From: Sphaerotilus hippei
GTDB taxonomy: Bacteria > Pseudomonadota > Gammaproteobacteria > Burkholderiales > Burkholderiaceae_C
Direction: 5' to 3'
Assembly: GCF_003201595.1 (NCBI RefSeq)
Contig: NZ_QJJS01000003.1
Coordinates: 291,075-355,074 of the forward strand
DNA: 64,000 nt
Made by a program: the position numbers and the translations under genes
Notes under the pieces: generated by a model
What the model saw: the letters and a program-made list of their open reading frames with translations, nothing else
Database searches by the model: none
What the model was told of the DNA's origin: nothing
Part shown: in pieces, positions 36,941 to 44,683 of the stretch
Position numbering within the stretch: the first letter of the stretch is position 1
How the letters are laid out: every line of letters starts with the position of its first letter

Positions 36941-37442
36941 GCTGCCTCAGAAAGGCGGCCACCGTCGCGGGCTGGTCCAGATCCAGCACCGGCAGTCCGG
37001 TCGGCTCGGGCAGCGGCGTGGTGGTGGCCACCGCCACCACGTAGGGATCGACGGGATAGAGCAGGGCCGCGGGACGGGCCTCGCGCCAGACCTCGATCTT
37101 GGGCAGGTCGGCGTGCTTGAAGCCTTCGACCAGCACCCAGTGCTCGTGGCCCAGCACCGACAGGTCGGCCAGCTCGGCCAGCAGCTGGTGCACGTCGGGC
37201 TCGTGCTCGGTCTCGTGCTCGCGCATCAGCGCCAGCCGGCGGCTGTTGGCCACCAGGACCTCGAAGGCCCCGGCCTCGCGGTGACGCCAGCTGTCCTTGC
37301 CGGGGGTGTCGATGTCGAAGCGCTTGTGGGCGTGCTTGACCACCGACACCTTGCAGCCCGCGGCCTTCAAGGCCGTGATCACGCCTTCGGCCAGGGTCGT
37401 CTTGCCCGACCCCGAGGCGCCGCAGAGTCCGACGACTTTCAT
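36882..37442 (-). CDS. mobB: Molybdopterin-guanine dinucleotide biosynthesis adaptor MobB
   Basis: This 186-residue GTP-binding protein has Walker A GASGSGKTTL at residues 8-17 and the MobB motif VVKHAHKRFDIDTPGKDSWR near residue 34. EGFKHADLPKIEVWR near residue 110 completes the nucleotide site. It assists attachment of GMP to molybdopterin. It lies 10 bp after thrC and overlaps moeA. Confidence 0.92.
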   Translation of the reverse strand: MKVVGLCGASGSGKTTLAEGVITALKAAGCKVSVVKHAHKRFDIDTPGKDSWRHREAGAFEVLVANSRRLALMREHETEHEPDVHQLLAELADLSVLGHEHWVLVEGFKHADLPKIEVWREARPAALLYPVDPYVVAVATTTPLPEPTGLPVLDLDQPATVAAFLRQHAQRYEYLAPDESDPGDAA

Positions 37443-37452
37443 CGCCGCGGCA

Positions 37453-38871
37453 TCACAGCGGCACGTGGTCGCGCACGTACTGCTGGATCACCGCCGTGTC
37501 GGCCGGCACGACCTGGAAACGCTTGGGCCGCGACTCCAGATCGGCCAGCGCGGCCGGGCGCGGGGCGTGCACGTCGGCGCCCAGCGCCTCGGCGATGGTC
37601 GCCTCGAACTTGGCCGGCAGCGCCGTCTCCAGCACGATCATCGGCACGCCGGGCTCGCGCAGCTCACGCGCCACCTTGACGCCGTCGGCGGTGTGGGTGT
37701 CGATCAGCACGCCCTGGCCCGCGTGGGTCGCGCGGATCGTCGCGAGGCGGTCGGCATGGGTCGAGCGGCCGGACTGGAAGCCGTAGGCGGGAATGCGGGC
37801 GAACTCGTCGGCGCTCAGCGTGAACACGCCGTCCCGGGCGATCGCCTCGCCGAACAGGGCCTTGGTGCGCGCGCCGTCGCGGCCGAGCAGGTCGAACACG
37901 AAACGCTCGAAGTTCGACGCCTTGCTGATGTCCATCGACGGGCTCGACGTTTCCCAGGTCTCGGCGCTGCCGCGCACGCGGTAGCTGCCGGTGCGGAAGA
38001 ACTCCTCGAGCACGTTGTTCTCGTTGGTCGCGACCACGAGGTGCTTGACCGGCAGGCCCATCATGCGCGCCACGTGGCCGGCGCAGACGTTGCCGAAGTT
38101 GCCCGACGGCACGGTGAAGCTGACCTGCTCGTCGTTGGACTTCGTGGCCTGGAAATAACCGGCGAAGTAGTAGACGACCTGCGCCAGCAGCCGCGCCCAG
38201 TTGATCGAGTTGACGGTGCCGATGCGGTAGGCGCGCTTGAACTCGAGGTCGTTGGAGACGGCCTTGACGATGTCCTGGCAGTCGTCGAACACGCCCTCGA
38301 CGGCGAGGTTGTGGATGTTCTCGTCCTGCAGCGAGAACATCTGCGCCTGCTGGAACGGGCTCATGCGGCCGTGCGGCGACAGCATGAACACGCGCACGCC
38401 GGCCTTGCCGCGCATCGCGTACTCGGCCGCGCTGCCGGTGTCGCCGGAGGTCGCGCCCAGGATGTTGAGCTGCTCGCCGCGGCGCCCCAGTTCGTACTCG
38501 AACAGGTTGCCCAGCAGCTGCATCGCCATGTCCTTGAAGGCCAGCGTCGGGCCGTTGGACAGCGACTCCAGGCACAGGCCCGGCTCCAGCGGCCGCAGCG
38601 GGACGATCGCTTCGGTGCCGAAGACTTCCGCGGTGTAGGTCTTCTCGGCCAGGCGCTTGAGGTCGAGCGGCGGGATGTCGTCGATGTAGAGCGACAGGAT
38701 CTCGAAGGCCAGCTCGGCATAGCTCAGGCCGCGCCAGCGCGCCAGCGTGGCCGCGTCGACCTTCGGGTAGCTCACCGGCAGGTAGAGCCCGCCGTCGGGC
38801 GCCAGGCCCTCGAGCAGGATCTCGCAGAAACGGCGCTCGGTGCGATCGCCGCGGGTGCTGATGTACTTCAT
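37453..38871 (-). CDS. thrC: Threonine synthase
   Basis: This 472-residue PLP enzyme converts phosphohomoserine to threonine. The PLP lysine lies in SNGPTLAFKDMAMQ near residue 110, and the phosphate cup is GATSGDTGSAAEYAM near residue 135. Its ATGA start overlaps the hom stop, so the two steps of threonine synthesis are translated together. It is of the long ThrC class. Confidence 0.96.
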   Translation of the reverse strand: MKYISTRGDRTERRFCEILLEGLAPDGGLYLPVSYPKVDAATLARWRGLSYAELAFEILSLYIDDIPPLDLKRLAEKTYTAEVFGTEAIVPLRPLEPGLCLESLSNGPTLAFKDMAMQLLGNLFEYELGRRGEQLNILGATSGDTGSAAEYAMRGKAGVRVFMLSPHGRMSPFQQAQMFSLQDENIHNLAVEGVFDDCQDIVKAVSNDLEFKRAYRIGTVNSINWARLLAQVVYYFAGYFQATKSNDEQVSFTVPSGNFGNVCAGHVARMMGLPVKHLVVATNENNVLEEFFRTGSYRVRGSAETWETSSPSMDISKASNFERFVFDLLGRDGARTKALFGEAIARDGVFTLSADEFARIPAYGFQSGRSTHADRLATIRATHAGQGVLIDTHTADGVKVARELREPGVPMIVLETALPAKFEATIAEALGADVHAPRPAALADLESRPKRFQVVPADTAVIQQYVRDHVPL

Positions 38872-40178
38872 GCCAGCTCTTCCTTGCGCAGGCTGACGAT
38901 GGGTGCGAGCACCGTGGGCAGCGACTGCATCTGGGTCAGGGCGTGACGCATCGCGCCTTCGACCGTCTCGTGGGTCAGGATGATCAGGTCGGTCTGGTTC
39001 TCGCCTTCGGCCGACTCGCGCTGCAGCACGGCGTCGATGGAGATGTCGCTGTCGGCCAGGATGCGCGTGATGTTGGCCAGCACGCCCTTCTGGTCGGCCA
39101 CGCACAGGCGCAGGTAGAAGGCGGTGCGCACCTGGTCGATCGGCAGGATGGGCGTGGAGGCCAGCGAGTCGGGCTGGAAGGCCAGGTGCGGCACGCGGTG
39201 GTCCGGGTCGGCCGTGGCCAGGCGGGCGATGTCGACCAGGTCGGCCACGACGGCCGAGGCGGTCGGCTCCGAGCCGGCGCCCTTGCCGTAGTACAGCGTG
39301 GTGCCCACGGCGTCGCCCTGCACCATCACCGCGTTCATCGCGCCTTCGACGTTGGCGATCAGGCGCTTGCTCGGCACCAGCGTCGGGTGCACGCGCAGCT
39401 CGATGCCCTCGGCCTGGCGCTTGGCGATGCCCAGCAGCTTGATGCGGTAGCCCAGCTGCTCGGCGTAGCGGATGTCGGTGGCCGACAGCTTGGTGATGCC
39501 CTCGATGTGGGCACGGTCGAACTGCACCGGGATGCCGAAGGCCAGCGCGCTCATCAGCGTGGCCTTGTGGGCGGCGTCCACGCCCTCGATGTCGAAGGTC
39601 GGGTCGGCCTCGGCGTAGCCCAGGCGCTGCGCCTCCTTGAGCACCACGTCGAAGTCGAGGCCCTTGTCGCGCATCTCCGACAGGATGAAGTTGGTCGTGC
39701 CGTTGATGATGCCGGCGATCCACTCGATGCGGTTGGCGGTCAGGCCTTCACGCAGCGCCTTGATGATCGGGATGCCCCCGGCGACCGCTGCCTCGAACGC
39801 GACCATCACGCCCTGCGCGCGGGCGGCGGCGAAGATCTCGCTGCCATGCACGGCCAGCAGCGCCTTGTTGGCGGTGACCACGTGCTTGCCCGCGGCGATC
39901 GCCTCGAGCACCAGGTCGCGGGCGATGCCGTAGCCGCCGATCAGCTCGACCACGATGTCGATGTCGGGGTTGGCGATGATCTCGCGGGCATCGGCGACGA
40001 TGCGCACCCGGTCGCCGACGATGTCGCGCGCGGCGTCGAGGTTGCGGCGCGAGACCATGGTCAGCTCGATGCCGCGGCCGGCACGACGCTGGATCTCTTC
40101 CTGGTTGCGGGACAGAACGTGGAACACGCCAGCGCCGACGGTACCAAGGCCCATGAGGCCGACCTGGATGGGTTTCAT
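38868..40178 (-). CDS. hom: Homoserine dehydrogenase
   Basis: This 436-residue enzyme reduces aspartate semialdehyde to homoserine. The Rossmann motif GLMGLGTVGAGV is near residue 8, the catalytic region SALAFGIPVQFDRAHIEGI near residue 210, and a C-terminal ACT domain (about 350-430, VADQKGVLANITRILAD) gives threonine feedback. It is the monofunctional form without aspartokinase. alaA ends 60 bp upstream; no leader attenuator was seen in that gap. Confidence 0.97.
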   Translation of the reverse strand: MKPIQVGLMGLGTVGAGVFHVLSRNQEEIQRRAGRGIELTMVSRRNLDAARDIVGDRVRIVADAREIIANPDIDIVVELIGGYGIARDLVLEAIAAGKHVVTANKALLAVHGSEIFAAARAQGVMVAFEAAVAGGIPIIKALREGLTANRIEWIAGIINGTTNFILSEMRDKGLDFDVVLKEAQRLGYAEADPTFDIEGVDAAHKATLMSALAFGIPVQFDRAHIEGITKLSATDIRYAEQLGYRIKLLGIAKRQAEGIELRVHPTLVPSKRLIANVEGAMNAVMVQGDAVGTTLYYGKGAGSEPTASAVVADLVDIARLATADPDHRVPHLAFQPDSLASTPILPIDQVRTAFYLRLCVADQKGVLANITRILADSDISIDAVLQRESAEGENQTDLIILTHETVEGAMRHALTQMQSLPTVLAPIVSLRKEELA

Positions 40179-40238
40179 GCGATCAGAGCGCCTTCGACGG
40201 CGCGGATATGGAGAGGAAAAGGACGAACGACCACCGGC

Positions 40239-41468
40239 TCAGGCGCCGTGGCGCTTGCGGTAGTGGTCGAGGAAACGGGCGATGCGGCCGACCGCTTCGG
40301 TCAGGTCGTCGGTGTTGGGCAGGAACACCAGCCGGAAATGGTCCGGCTGGGCCCAGTTGAAGCCGGTGCCCTGCACGATCAGCACCTTCTCCTCGGCCAG
40401 CAGCTCGTAGGCGAACTGCTGGTCGTCGGCGATCGGGTACATCTTCGGGTCGAGCCGCGGGAACATGTAGAGCGCCGCCTTGGGCTTGACGCAGGTGACG
40501 CCGGGGATCTCGGTCAGCAGCTTGTGGGCGAGGTCGCGCTGGCGGCACAGCCGCCCGCCCGGCACGACCAGGTCCTTGATGCTCTGGTAGCCGCCCAGCG
40601 CGGTCTGGATCGCCAGCTGGCCGGGCGTGTTGGCACACAGCCGCATCGAGGCCAGCATGTTCAGGCCCTCGATGTAGTCGCGCGCCCGGCGCTTGTCGCC
40701 CGACACCACCATCCAGCCGGCGCGGTAGCCGCAGGAGCGGTAGTTCTTGCTCAGGCCGTTGAAGGTGACGAAGAAGACGTCGTCGGCCAGCGAGGCGATG
40801 CTGGTGTGGGTCTCGCCGTCGTAGAGAGTCTTGTCGTAGATCTCGTCGGCGAAGATGACCAACTGGTGCTCACGCGCCAGCTCGACGATCTCCTGCAGCA
40901 CCGACTCCGGATAGAGCGCACCGGTCGGGTTGTTCGGGTTGATGACGACGATGGCCTTGGTGCGCGGCGTGATCTTGGCGCGCATGTCGGCGATGTCGGG
41001 CAGCCAGTCGCTCTGCTCGTCGCAGAGGTAGTGCACCGGCGTGCCGCTCGAGAGCGCGACCACCGCGGTGTAGAGCGGGTAGTCCGGCGACGGGATCAGC
41101 ACCTCGTCGCCATCGTCGAGCAGCGCGTTCATGCTCATGGCGATCAGCTCGGAGGCGCCGTTGCCCAGGTAGACGTCGTCGACCGAGACCCCGCGGATGC
41201 CTTTTTCCTGCGTGTAGTGCACCACCGACTTGCGGGGCGCGAACAGGCCCTTGCTGTCGGTGTAGCCGGCCGCGTTCGAGAGGTTGCGGATCATGTCCTG
41301 CACGATCTCGTCGGGCGGCTCCAGCCCGAACACGGCCAGATTGCCGATGTTCAGCTTGATGATCTTGTGCCCTTCTTCTTCCATCTGGCGGGCTTTTTCC
41401 AGCACCGGGCCGCGGATGTCGTAGCAGACATTGGCGAGCTTGCTGGATTTGGCGACGGTCTTGGGCAC
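40239..41468 (-). CDS. alaA: Alanine-synthesizing aminotransferase (AlaA type)
   Basis: This 409-residue fold-type I PLP enzyme matches AlaA-like pyruvate-glutamate transaminases. IKLNIGNLAVFGLEPP near residue 37, the NPNNPTGALY motif near residue 178, and the PLP lysine in FNGLSKNYRSCGYRAGW near residue 240 are visible. The start codon is GTG at 41468. Its position directly before hom-thrC is common in betaproteobacteria. Exact amino-donor preference cannot be read from the sequence. Confidence 0.9.
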   Translation of the reverse strand: MPKTVAKSSKLANVCYDIRGPVLEKARQMEEEGHKIIKLNIGNLAVFGLEPPDEIVQDMIRNLSNAAGYTDSKGLFAPRKSVVHYTQEKGIRGVSVDDVYLGNGASELIAMSMNALLDDGDEVLIPSPDYPLYTAVVALSSGTPVHYLCDEQSDWLPDIADMRAKITPRTKAIVVINPNNPTGALYPESVLQEIVELAREHQLVIFADEIYDKTLYDGETHTSIASLADDVFFVTFNGLSKNYRSCGYRAGWMVVSGDKRRARDYIEGLNMLASMRLCANTPGQLAIQTALGGYQSIKDLVVPGGRLCRQRDLAHKLLTEIPGVTCVKPKAALYMFPRLDPKMYPIADDQQFAYELLAEEKVLIVQGTGFNWAQPDHFRLVFLPNTDDLTEAVGRIARFLDHYRKRHGA

Positions 41469-41546
41469 TCAGGCTTCCTTCCGAGAGGCCCCGGAACGGG
41501 TCGGGGCCGATGAGGCAAAAGCTAGAATTTTACTCACATGCCCCCA

Positions 41547-41562
41547 CCTGATCCCGATCAGG
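41547..41562. promoter_or_regulatory. Palindrome in the alaA / Mth938-gene divergent region
   Basis: CCTGATCCCGATCAGG is a perfect 7-2-7 palindrome, 79 bp before alaA and 44 bp before the plus-strand gene. TAGAAT at 41523-41528 (plus) and TAAAAT on the minus strand nearby could be -10 boxes, so an operator is plausible. Confidence 0.4.
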
Positions 41563-41605
41563 CCCTCAGGGGCGCCGTGGCCCGAACCCCAGCGAAGAAG
41601 ACGAC

Positions 41606-42001
41606 GTGAAATTCCAACCCGACAAGATGGACGGCGTGAACGCCGTCCAGGCCCACACCCCCGACAGCATCACCATCCTGGGCACGACGTGGCGACAGAG
41701 CGTGCTGGTGCCCTCGCGGGGCCAGGTCCTGACCTGGGACTGCCGCTCCTTCGACGAACTCGAGGCCGAACATTTCGAAACGATTCTGGCGCTCGAGCCC
41801 GAACTGGTGATCTTCGGCAGCGGCAGGAAGCTGAGATTTCCCGCGCCCGCCCTCTGTCGCGCGCTGATCCAGCAGCGCGTGGGCATCGAGAGCATGGACA
41901 CCGGCGCGGCCTGCCGCACCTACAACATCCTGGTGTCCGAGGGGCGCCGAGTGGTCGGTGCATTCCTGATCGAATCCGATCGGGGCCCGGGCCACTTATA
42001 A
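41606..42001 (+). CDS. Mth938-like domain protein (DUF498)
   Basis: This 131-residue protein matches PF04430 across its length: MKFQPDKMDGVNAVQAH at the start, LEPELVIFGSGRKLRFP near residue 63, and GIESMDTGAACRTYNILVSEGRRV near residue 93. Mitochondrial relatives assist complex I assembly; the bacterial role is not settled. The start is GTG at 41606, and it overlaps the stop of a 23-codon frame that opens with ATG at 41538. Its stop codon lies inside a TATAAT that may serve the next gene. Confidence 0.82.
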   Translation: MKFQPDKMDGVNAVQAHTPDSITILGTTWRQSVLVPSRGQVLTWDCRSFDELEAEHFETILALEPELVIFGSGRKLRFPAPALCRALIQQRVGIESMDTGAACRTYNILVSEGRRVVGAFLIESDRGPGHL

Positions 42002-42002
42002 T
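41997..42002 (+). promoter_or_regulatory. Possible -10 box for bcp
   Basis: A perfect TATAAT overlaps the stop codon of the upstream gene and lies 45 bp before bcp. No convincing -35 box was found at 16-18 bp. Confidence 0.3.
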
Positions 42003-42046
42003 CGACGGATTGTGCACCGTTCCGCACACAGACTATAGAAACCTGC

Positions 42047-42523
42047 ATGACACCCGCTATCAACAAACCTCTTCCGGAATTTGAAGCGAATGCAACCGGT
42101 GGCATGAAGTTCACGCCACAAGCCCTGCTCGGCAAGGTCGTGGTGCTGTACTTCTACCCGAAGGACAACACGCCCGGTTGTACCACTGAAGCAATGCAGT
42201 TTCGCGATCATCACCAGGACTTCGCCGATGCCGGCGCCGTGGTGTTCGGCGTCTCGCGAGACAACATGGTCTCGCACGACAAGTTCAAGCAGACGCTCGA
42301 GCTGCCCTTCGAACTGGTGGCCGACACCGAGGAGAAGCTCTGCCACATGTTCGGCGTGGTCAAGAACAAGATCATGTACGGCAAGAAGGTCAAGGGCATC
42401 GAGCGCAGCACCTTCCTGATCGATGCCGAGGGCATGCTGCGGGCCGAATGGCGCGGCATCAAGGTCGCCGGCCACGTCGACGAGGTGCTCAAGGCGGTGC
42501 AGGACCTGAAAAATCCCGTCTGA
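42047..42523 (+). CDS. bcp: Bcp/PrxQ peroxiredoxin
   Basis: This 158-residue thiol peroxidase reduces hydroperoxides. The peroxidatic cysteine is C45 in YPKDNTPGCTTEA. The resolving cysteine usually found five residues later is replaced by methionine (position 50); the only other cysteine is C99. It may therefore work as a 1-Cys enzyme with an external thiol, as reported for one Burkholderia Bcp. It is followed by a short promoter-terminator unit. Confidence 0.94.
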   Translation: MTPAINKPLPEFEANATGGMKFTPQALLGKVVVLYFYPKDNTPGCTTEAMQFRDHHQDFADAGAVVFGVSRDNMVSHDKFKQTLELPFELVADTEEKLCHMFGVVKNKIMYGKKVKGIERSTFLIDAEGMLRAEWRGIKVAGHVDEVLKAVQDLKNPV

Positions 42524-42548
42524 ACGGGACTCGCACCCGGGCGCCGGC

Positions 42549-42576
42549 CTGGCGCCTGTCGCACGGTGTGCATAAT
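42549..42576 (+). promoter_or_regulatory. Candidate promoter between bcp and phoH
   Basis: CTGGCG (42549-42554) and CATAAT (42571-42576) are 16 bp apart, the same arrangement as the candidate mfd promoter. A terminator lies only about 40 bp downstream. Confidence 0.4.
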
Positions 42577-42582
42577 GGGGCT

Positions 42583-42650
42583 CATGCGATCGAGCATTGA
42601 ACCGCATTCCCCCGAAAAGCCGTACAGCTTGCTGTGCGGCTTTTTCTTTT
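42583..42650 (+). ncRNA. Candidate short transcript (about 65 nt), small RNA or leader
   Basis: A transcript starting after the CATAAT box would end at the intrinsic terminator about 65 bases later. No credible coding frame ends before the terminator. It may be an independent small RNA, or a terminated leader of phoH. The evidence is only the promoter-terminator spacing. Confidence 0.3.
42615..42650 (+). terminator. Rho-independent terminator after bcp
   Basis: The stem AAAAGCCGTACAGC / GCTGTGCGGCTTTT (42615-42628 with 42631-42644) has one G-U-type mismatch and a 2-base loop. It is followed by a T-rich tract to 42650. Confidence 0.85.
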
Positions 42651-42712
42651 CCGGCCTCCGTGTGCCGCGGGCCCGTCCCGTGGTGCACCTCGTCATGTGA
42701 CTGCCACTGCCC

Positions 42713-44584
42713 ATGCCTCTGCCGAAACCCCCTGCCAAACGCGGATCTCTCCTCGACCTCTCCGACTACGCCGGCACGCTCGCCCAGCGACCTGCCCGGC
42801 GCGGCGGCAAGACCCCGGCGGCCGATGACACGGCACTGCTGGAGCCTGCGGTGCTCGCCGCCGAAGCGCCCCAGGCGGCGGCCGCCGCCGTGAGCGTCGC
42901 GCCCCCGGCGCGCAGCACCGGGCGCAAGGCCCGGACCGCCGTCGCCGGCACGCCGGTGGCCCGTGACACGAGCCCGAAGGCCGTGCCCCAGGCCACGCCA
43001 GCCCAGGCCGCCGCGCAGGCGGCACCGGTCGCCCCGCCGCAGGCCAAGGGCCGCAACACCCCCAAGGGCCGGGCCCGGACCGAGCCCAGGCCCGCGGCCG
43101 TCACCCCGCCCGCCGCGCCCGCCGCCGTCGTGGTGGCCGAGCGTGCTCCGGCGGTCCAGCCGGCCACGCGCCGCGCCCGCACGCCGCGCAACACCGGTCC
43201 GGCCAAGCTGTTCGTGCTCGACACCAACGTGCTGATGCACGACCCGATGTCGCTGTTCCGCTTCGAGGAACACGACATCTACCTGCCGATGATCACGCTC
43301 GAGGAGCTCGACGGCCACAAGAAGGGCATGAGCGAGGTCTCGCGCAACGTGCGCCAGGTCAGCCGCGAGCTCGACGGCCTGGCCAAGGACAGCTCCCTGG
43401 CGCCGGCCGAGGGCATCGCCCTGGCCAAGACCGGCCACCGCGAAGCCGGCGGCAAGCTGTACTTCCAGACCACGCTGCTGGACGTGAAGCTGCCCGCCGG
43501 GCTGCCGCAGGGCAAGGCCGACAACCAGATCCTGGGGGTCGTGCAGAGCCTGCGCGAGCAGCATCCCGAGCGTGAGGTGGTGCTGGTGTCCAAGGACATC
43601 AACATGCGCATCAAGGCGCGTGCGCTGGGCCTGGCCGCCGAGGACTACTTCAACGACAAGACGCTCGAGGACGGTGACCTGCTCTACACCGGCGTCATTG
43701 CCCTGCCGCCGGACTTCTGGGAGCGCCACGGCAAGACGATGGAGAGCTGGCAGCAGAACGGCTCGACCTTCTACCGCATCAGCGGGCCGCTGGTGCCCTC
43801 GCTGATGGTCAACCAGTTCGCCTACCTCGAGTCGCCGGGCAATGCGCCGCTCTATGCCAAGGTCACCGAGATCACCGGCAAGACGGCGGTGCTGCGCACG
43901 CTCAAGGACTACAGCCATGCCAAGAACGCGGTGTGGGGCGTGATGTCGCGCAACCGCGAGCAGAACTTCGCGCTGAACCTGCTGATGGATCCGGAGTGCG
44001 ACTTCATCACGCTGACCGGCACGGCGGGCACCGGCAAGACGCTGATGACGCTGGCCGCCGCGCTGTCGCAGGTGCTCGACGAGCGCCGCTACAGCGAGAT
44101 CATCGTCACCCGCGTGACCGTGCCGGTGGGCGAGGACATCGGCTTCCTGCCCGGCAACGAGGAGGAGAAGATGAGCCCGTGGATGGGCGCGCTCGACGAC
44201 AACCTCGAGGTGCTGGCCCGTAGCGACAGCGGCGCGGGCGAATGGGGCCGCGCGGCCACCAACGACCTGGTGCGCAGCAAGATCAAGATCAAGAGCCTGA
44301 ACTTCATGCGCGGGCGCACCTTCCTGAACAAGTTCGTCATCATCGACGAGGCGCAGAACCTGACGCCCAAGCAGATGAAGACGCTGATCACGCGCGCCGG
44401 CCCGGGCACCAAGATCATCTGCCTGGGCAACCTGGCGCAGATCGACACGCCCTACCTGACCGAAGGCAGCTCGGGCCTGACCTACGCGGTCGACCGCTTC
44501 AAGGGCTGGCCGCACTCGGGCCACATCACGCTGGCGCGCGGCGAGCGGTCGCGCCTGGCGGACTTCGCCTCCGAAGTGCTCTGA
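42713..44584 (+). CDS. PIN-PhoH (PhoH2/YlaK-type) RNase-helicase
   Basis: This 623-residue protein joins a PIN nuclease domain (residues of about 163-310, LFVLDTNVLMHDP with catalytic aspartates) to a PhoH ATPase domain (about 400-620, Walker A GTAGTGKT near 437 and IIDEAQNLTPKQ near 545). PhoH2 proteins unwind and cleave RNA. The first 160 residues are an Ala/Pro/Arg-rich, probably disordered extension with basic patches, not seen in the core family. A strong terminator follows the stop. Confidence 0.9.
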   Translation: MPLPKPPAKRGSLLDLSDYAGTLAQRPARRGGKTPAADDTALLEPAVLAAEAPQAAAAAVSVAPPARSTGRKARTAVAGTPVARDTSPKAVPQATPAQAAAQAAPVAPPQAKGRNTPKGRARTEPRPAAVTPPAAPAAVVVAERAPAVQPATRRARTPRNTGPAKLFVLDTNVLMHDPMSLFRFEEHDIYLPMITLEELDGHKKGMSEVSRNVRQVSRELDGLAKDSSLAPAEGIALAKTGHREAGGKLYFQTTLLDVKLPAGLPQGKADNQILGVVQSLREQHPEREVVLVSKDINMRIKARALGLAAEDYFNDKTLEDGDLLYTGVIALPPDFWERHGKTMESWQQNGSTFYRISGPLVPSLMVNQFAYLESPGNAPLYAKVTEITGKTAVLRTLKDYSHAKNAVWGVMSRNREQNFALNLLMDPECDFITLTGTAGTGKTLMTLAAALSQVLDERRYSEIIVTRVTVPVGEDIGFLPGNEEEKMSPWMGALDDNLEVLARSDSGAGEWGRAATNDLVRSKIKIKSLNFMRGRTFLNKFVIIDEAQNLTPKQMKTLITRAGPGTKIICLGNLAQIDTPYLTEGSSGLTYAVDRFKGWPHSGHITLARGERSRLADFASEVL

Positions 44585-44608
44585 CCCGGCGACGCCGCGT
44601 CACCCCGG

Positions 44609-44632
44609 ACGGGCGCCTCGGCGCCCGTTTTT
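44609..44632 (+). terminator. Rho-independent terminator of the PIN-PhoH gene
   Basis: ACGGGCGCC-TC-GGCGCCCGT forms a perfect 9-bp stem followed by a run of T. It lies 25 bp after the stop codon and between convergent genes. Confidence 0.9.
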
Positions 44633-44683
44633 CATGGGGCGCGGCCCGGGAGACGAGGCCGGCAGGGCCTGCCGGTCTCGCCT

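Noticed and set aside
42577-42700. Small coding frame running through the terminator after bcp
   Set aside because: It has no ribosome site and crosses an intrinsic terminator and T-tract.
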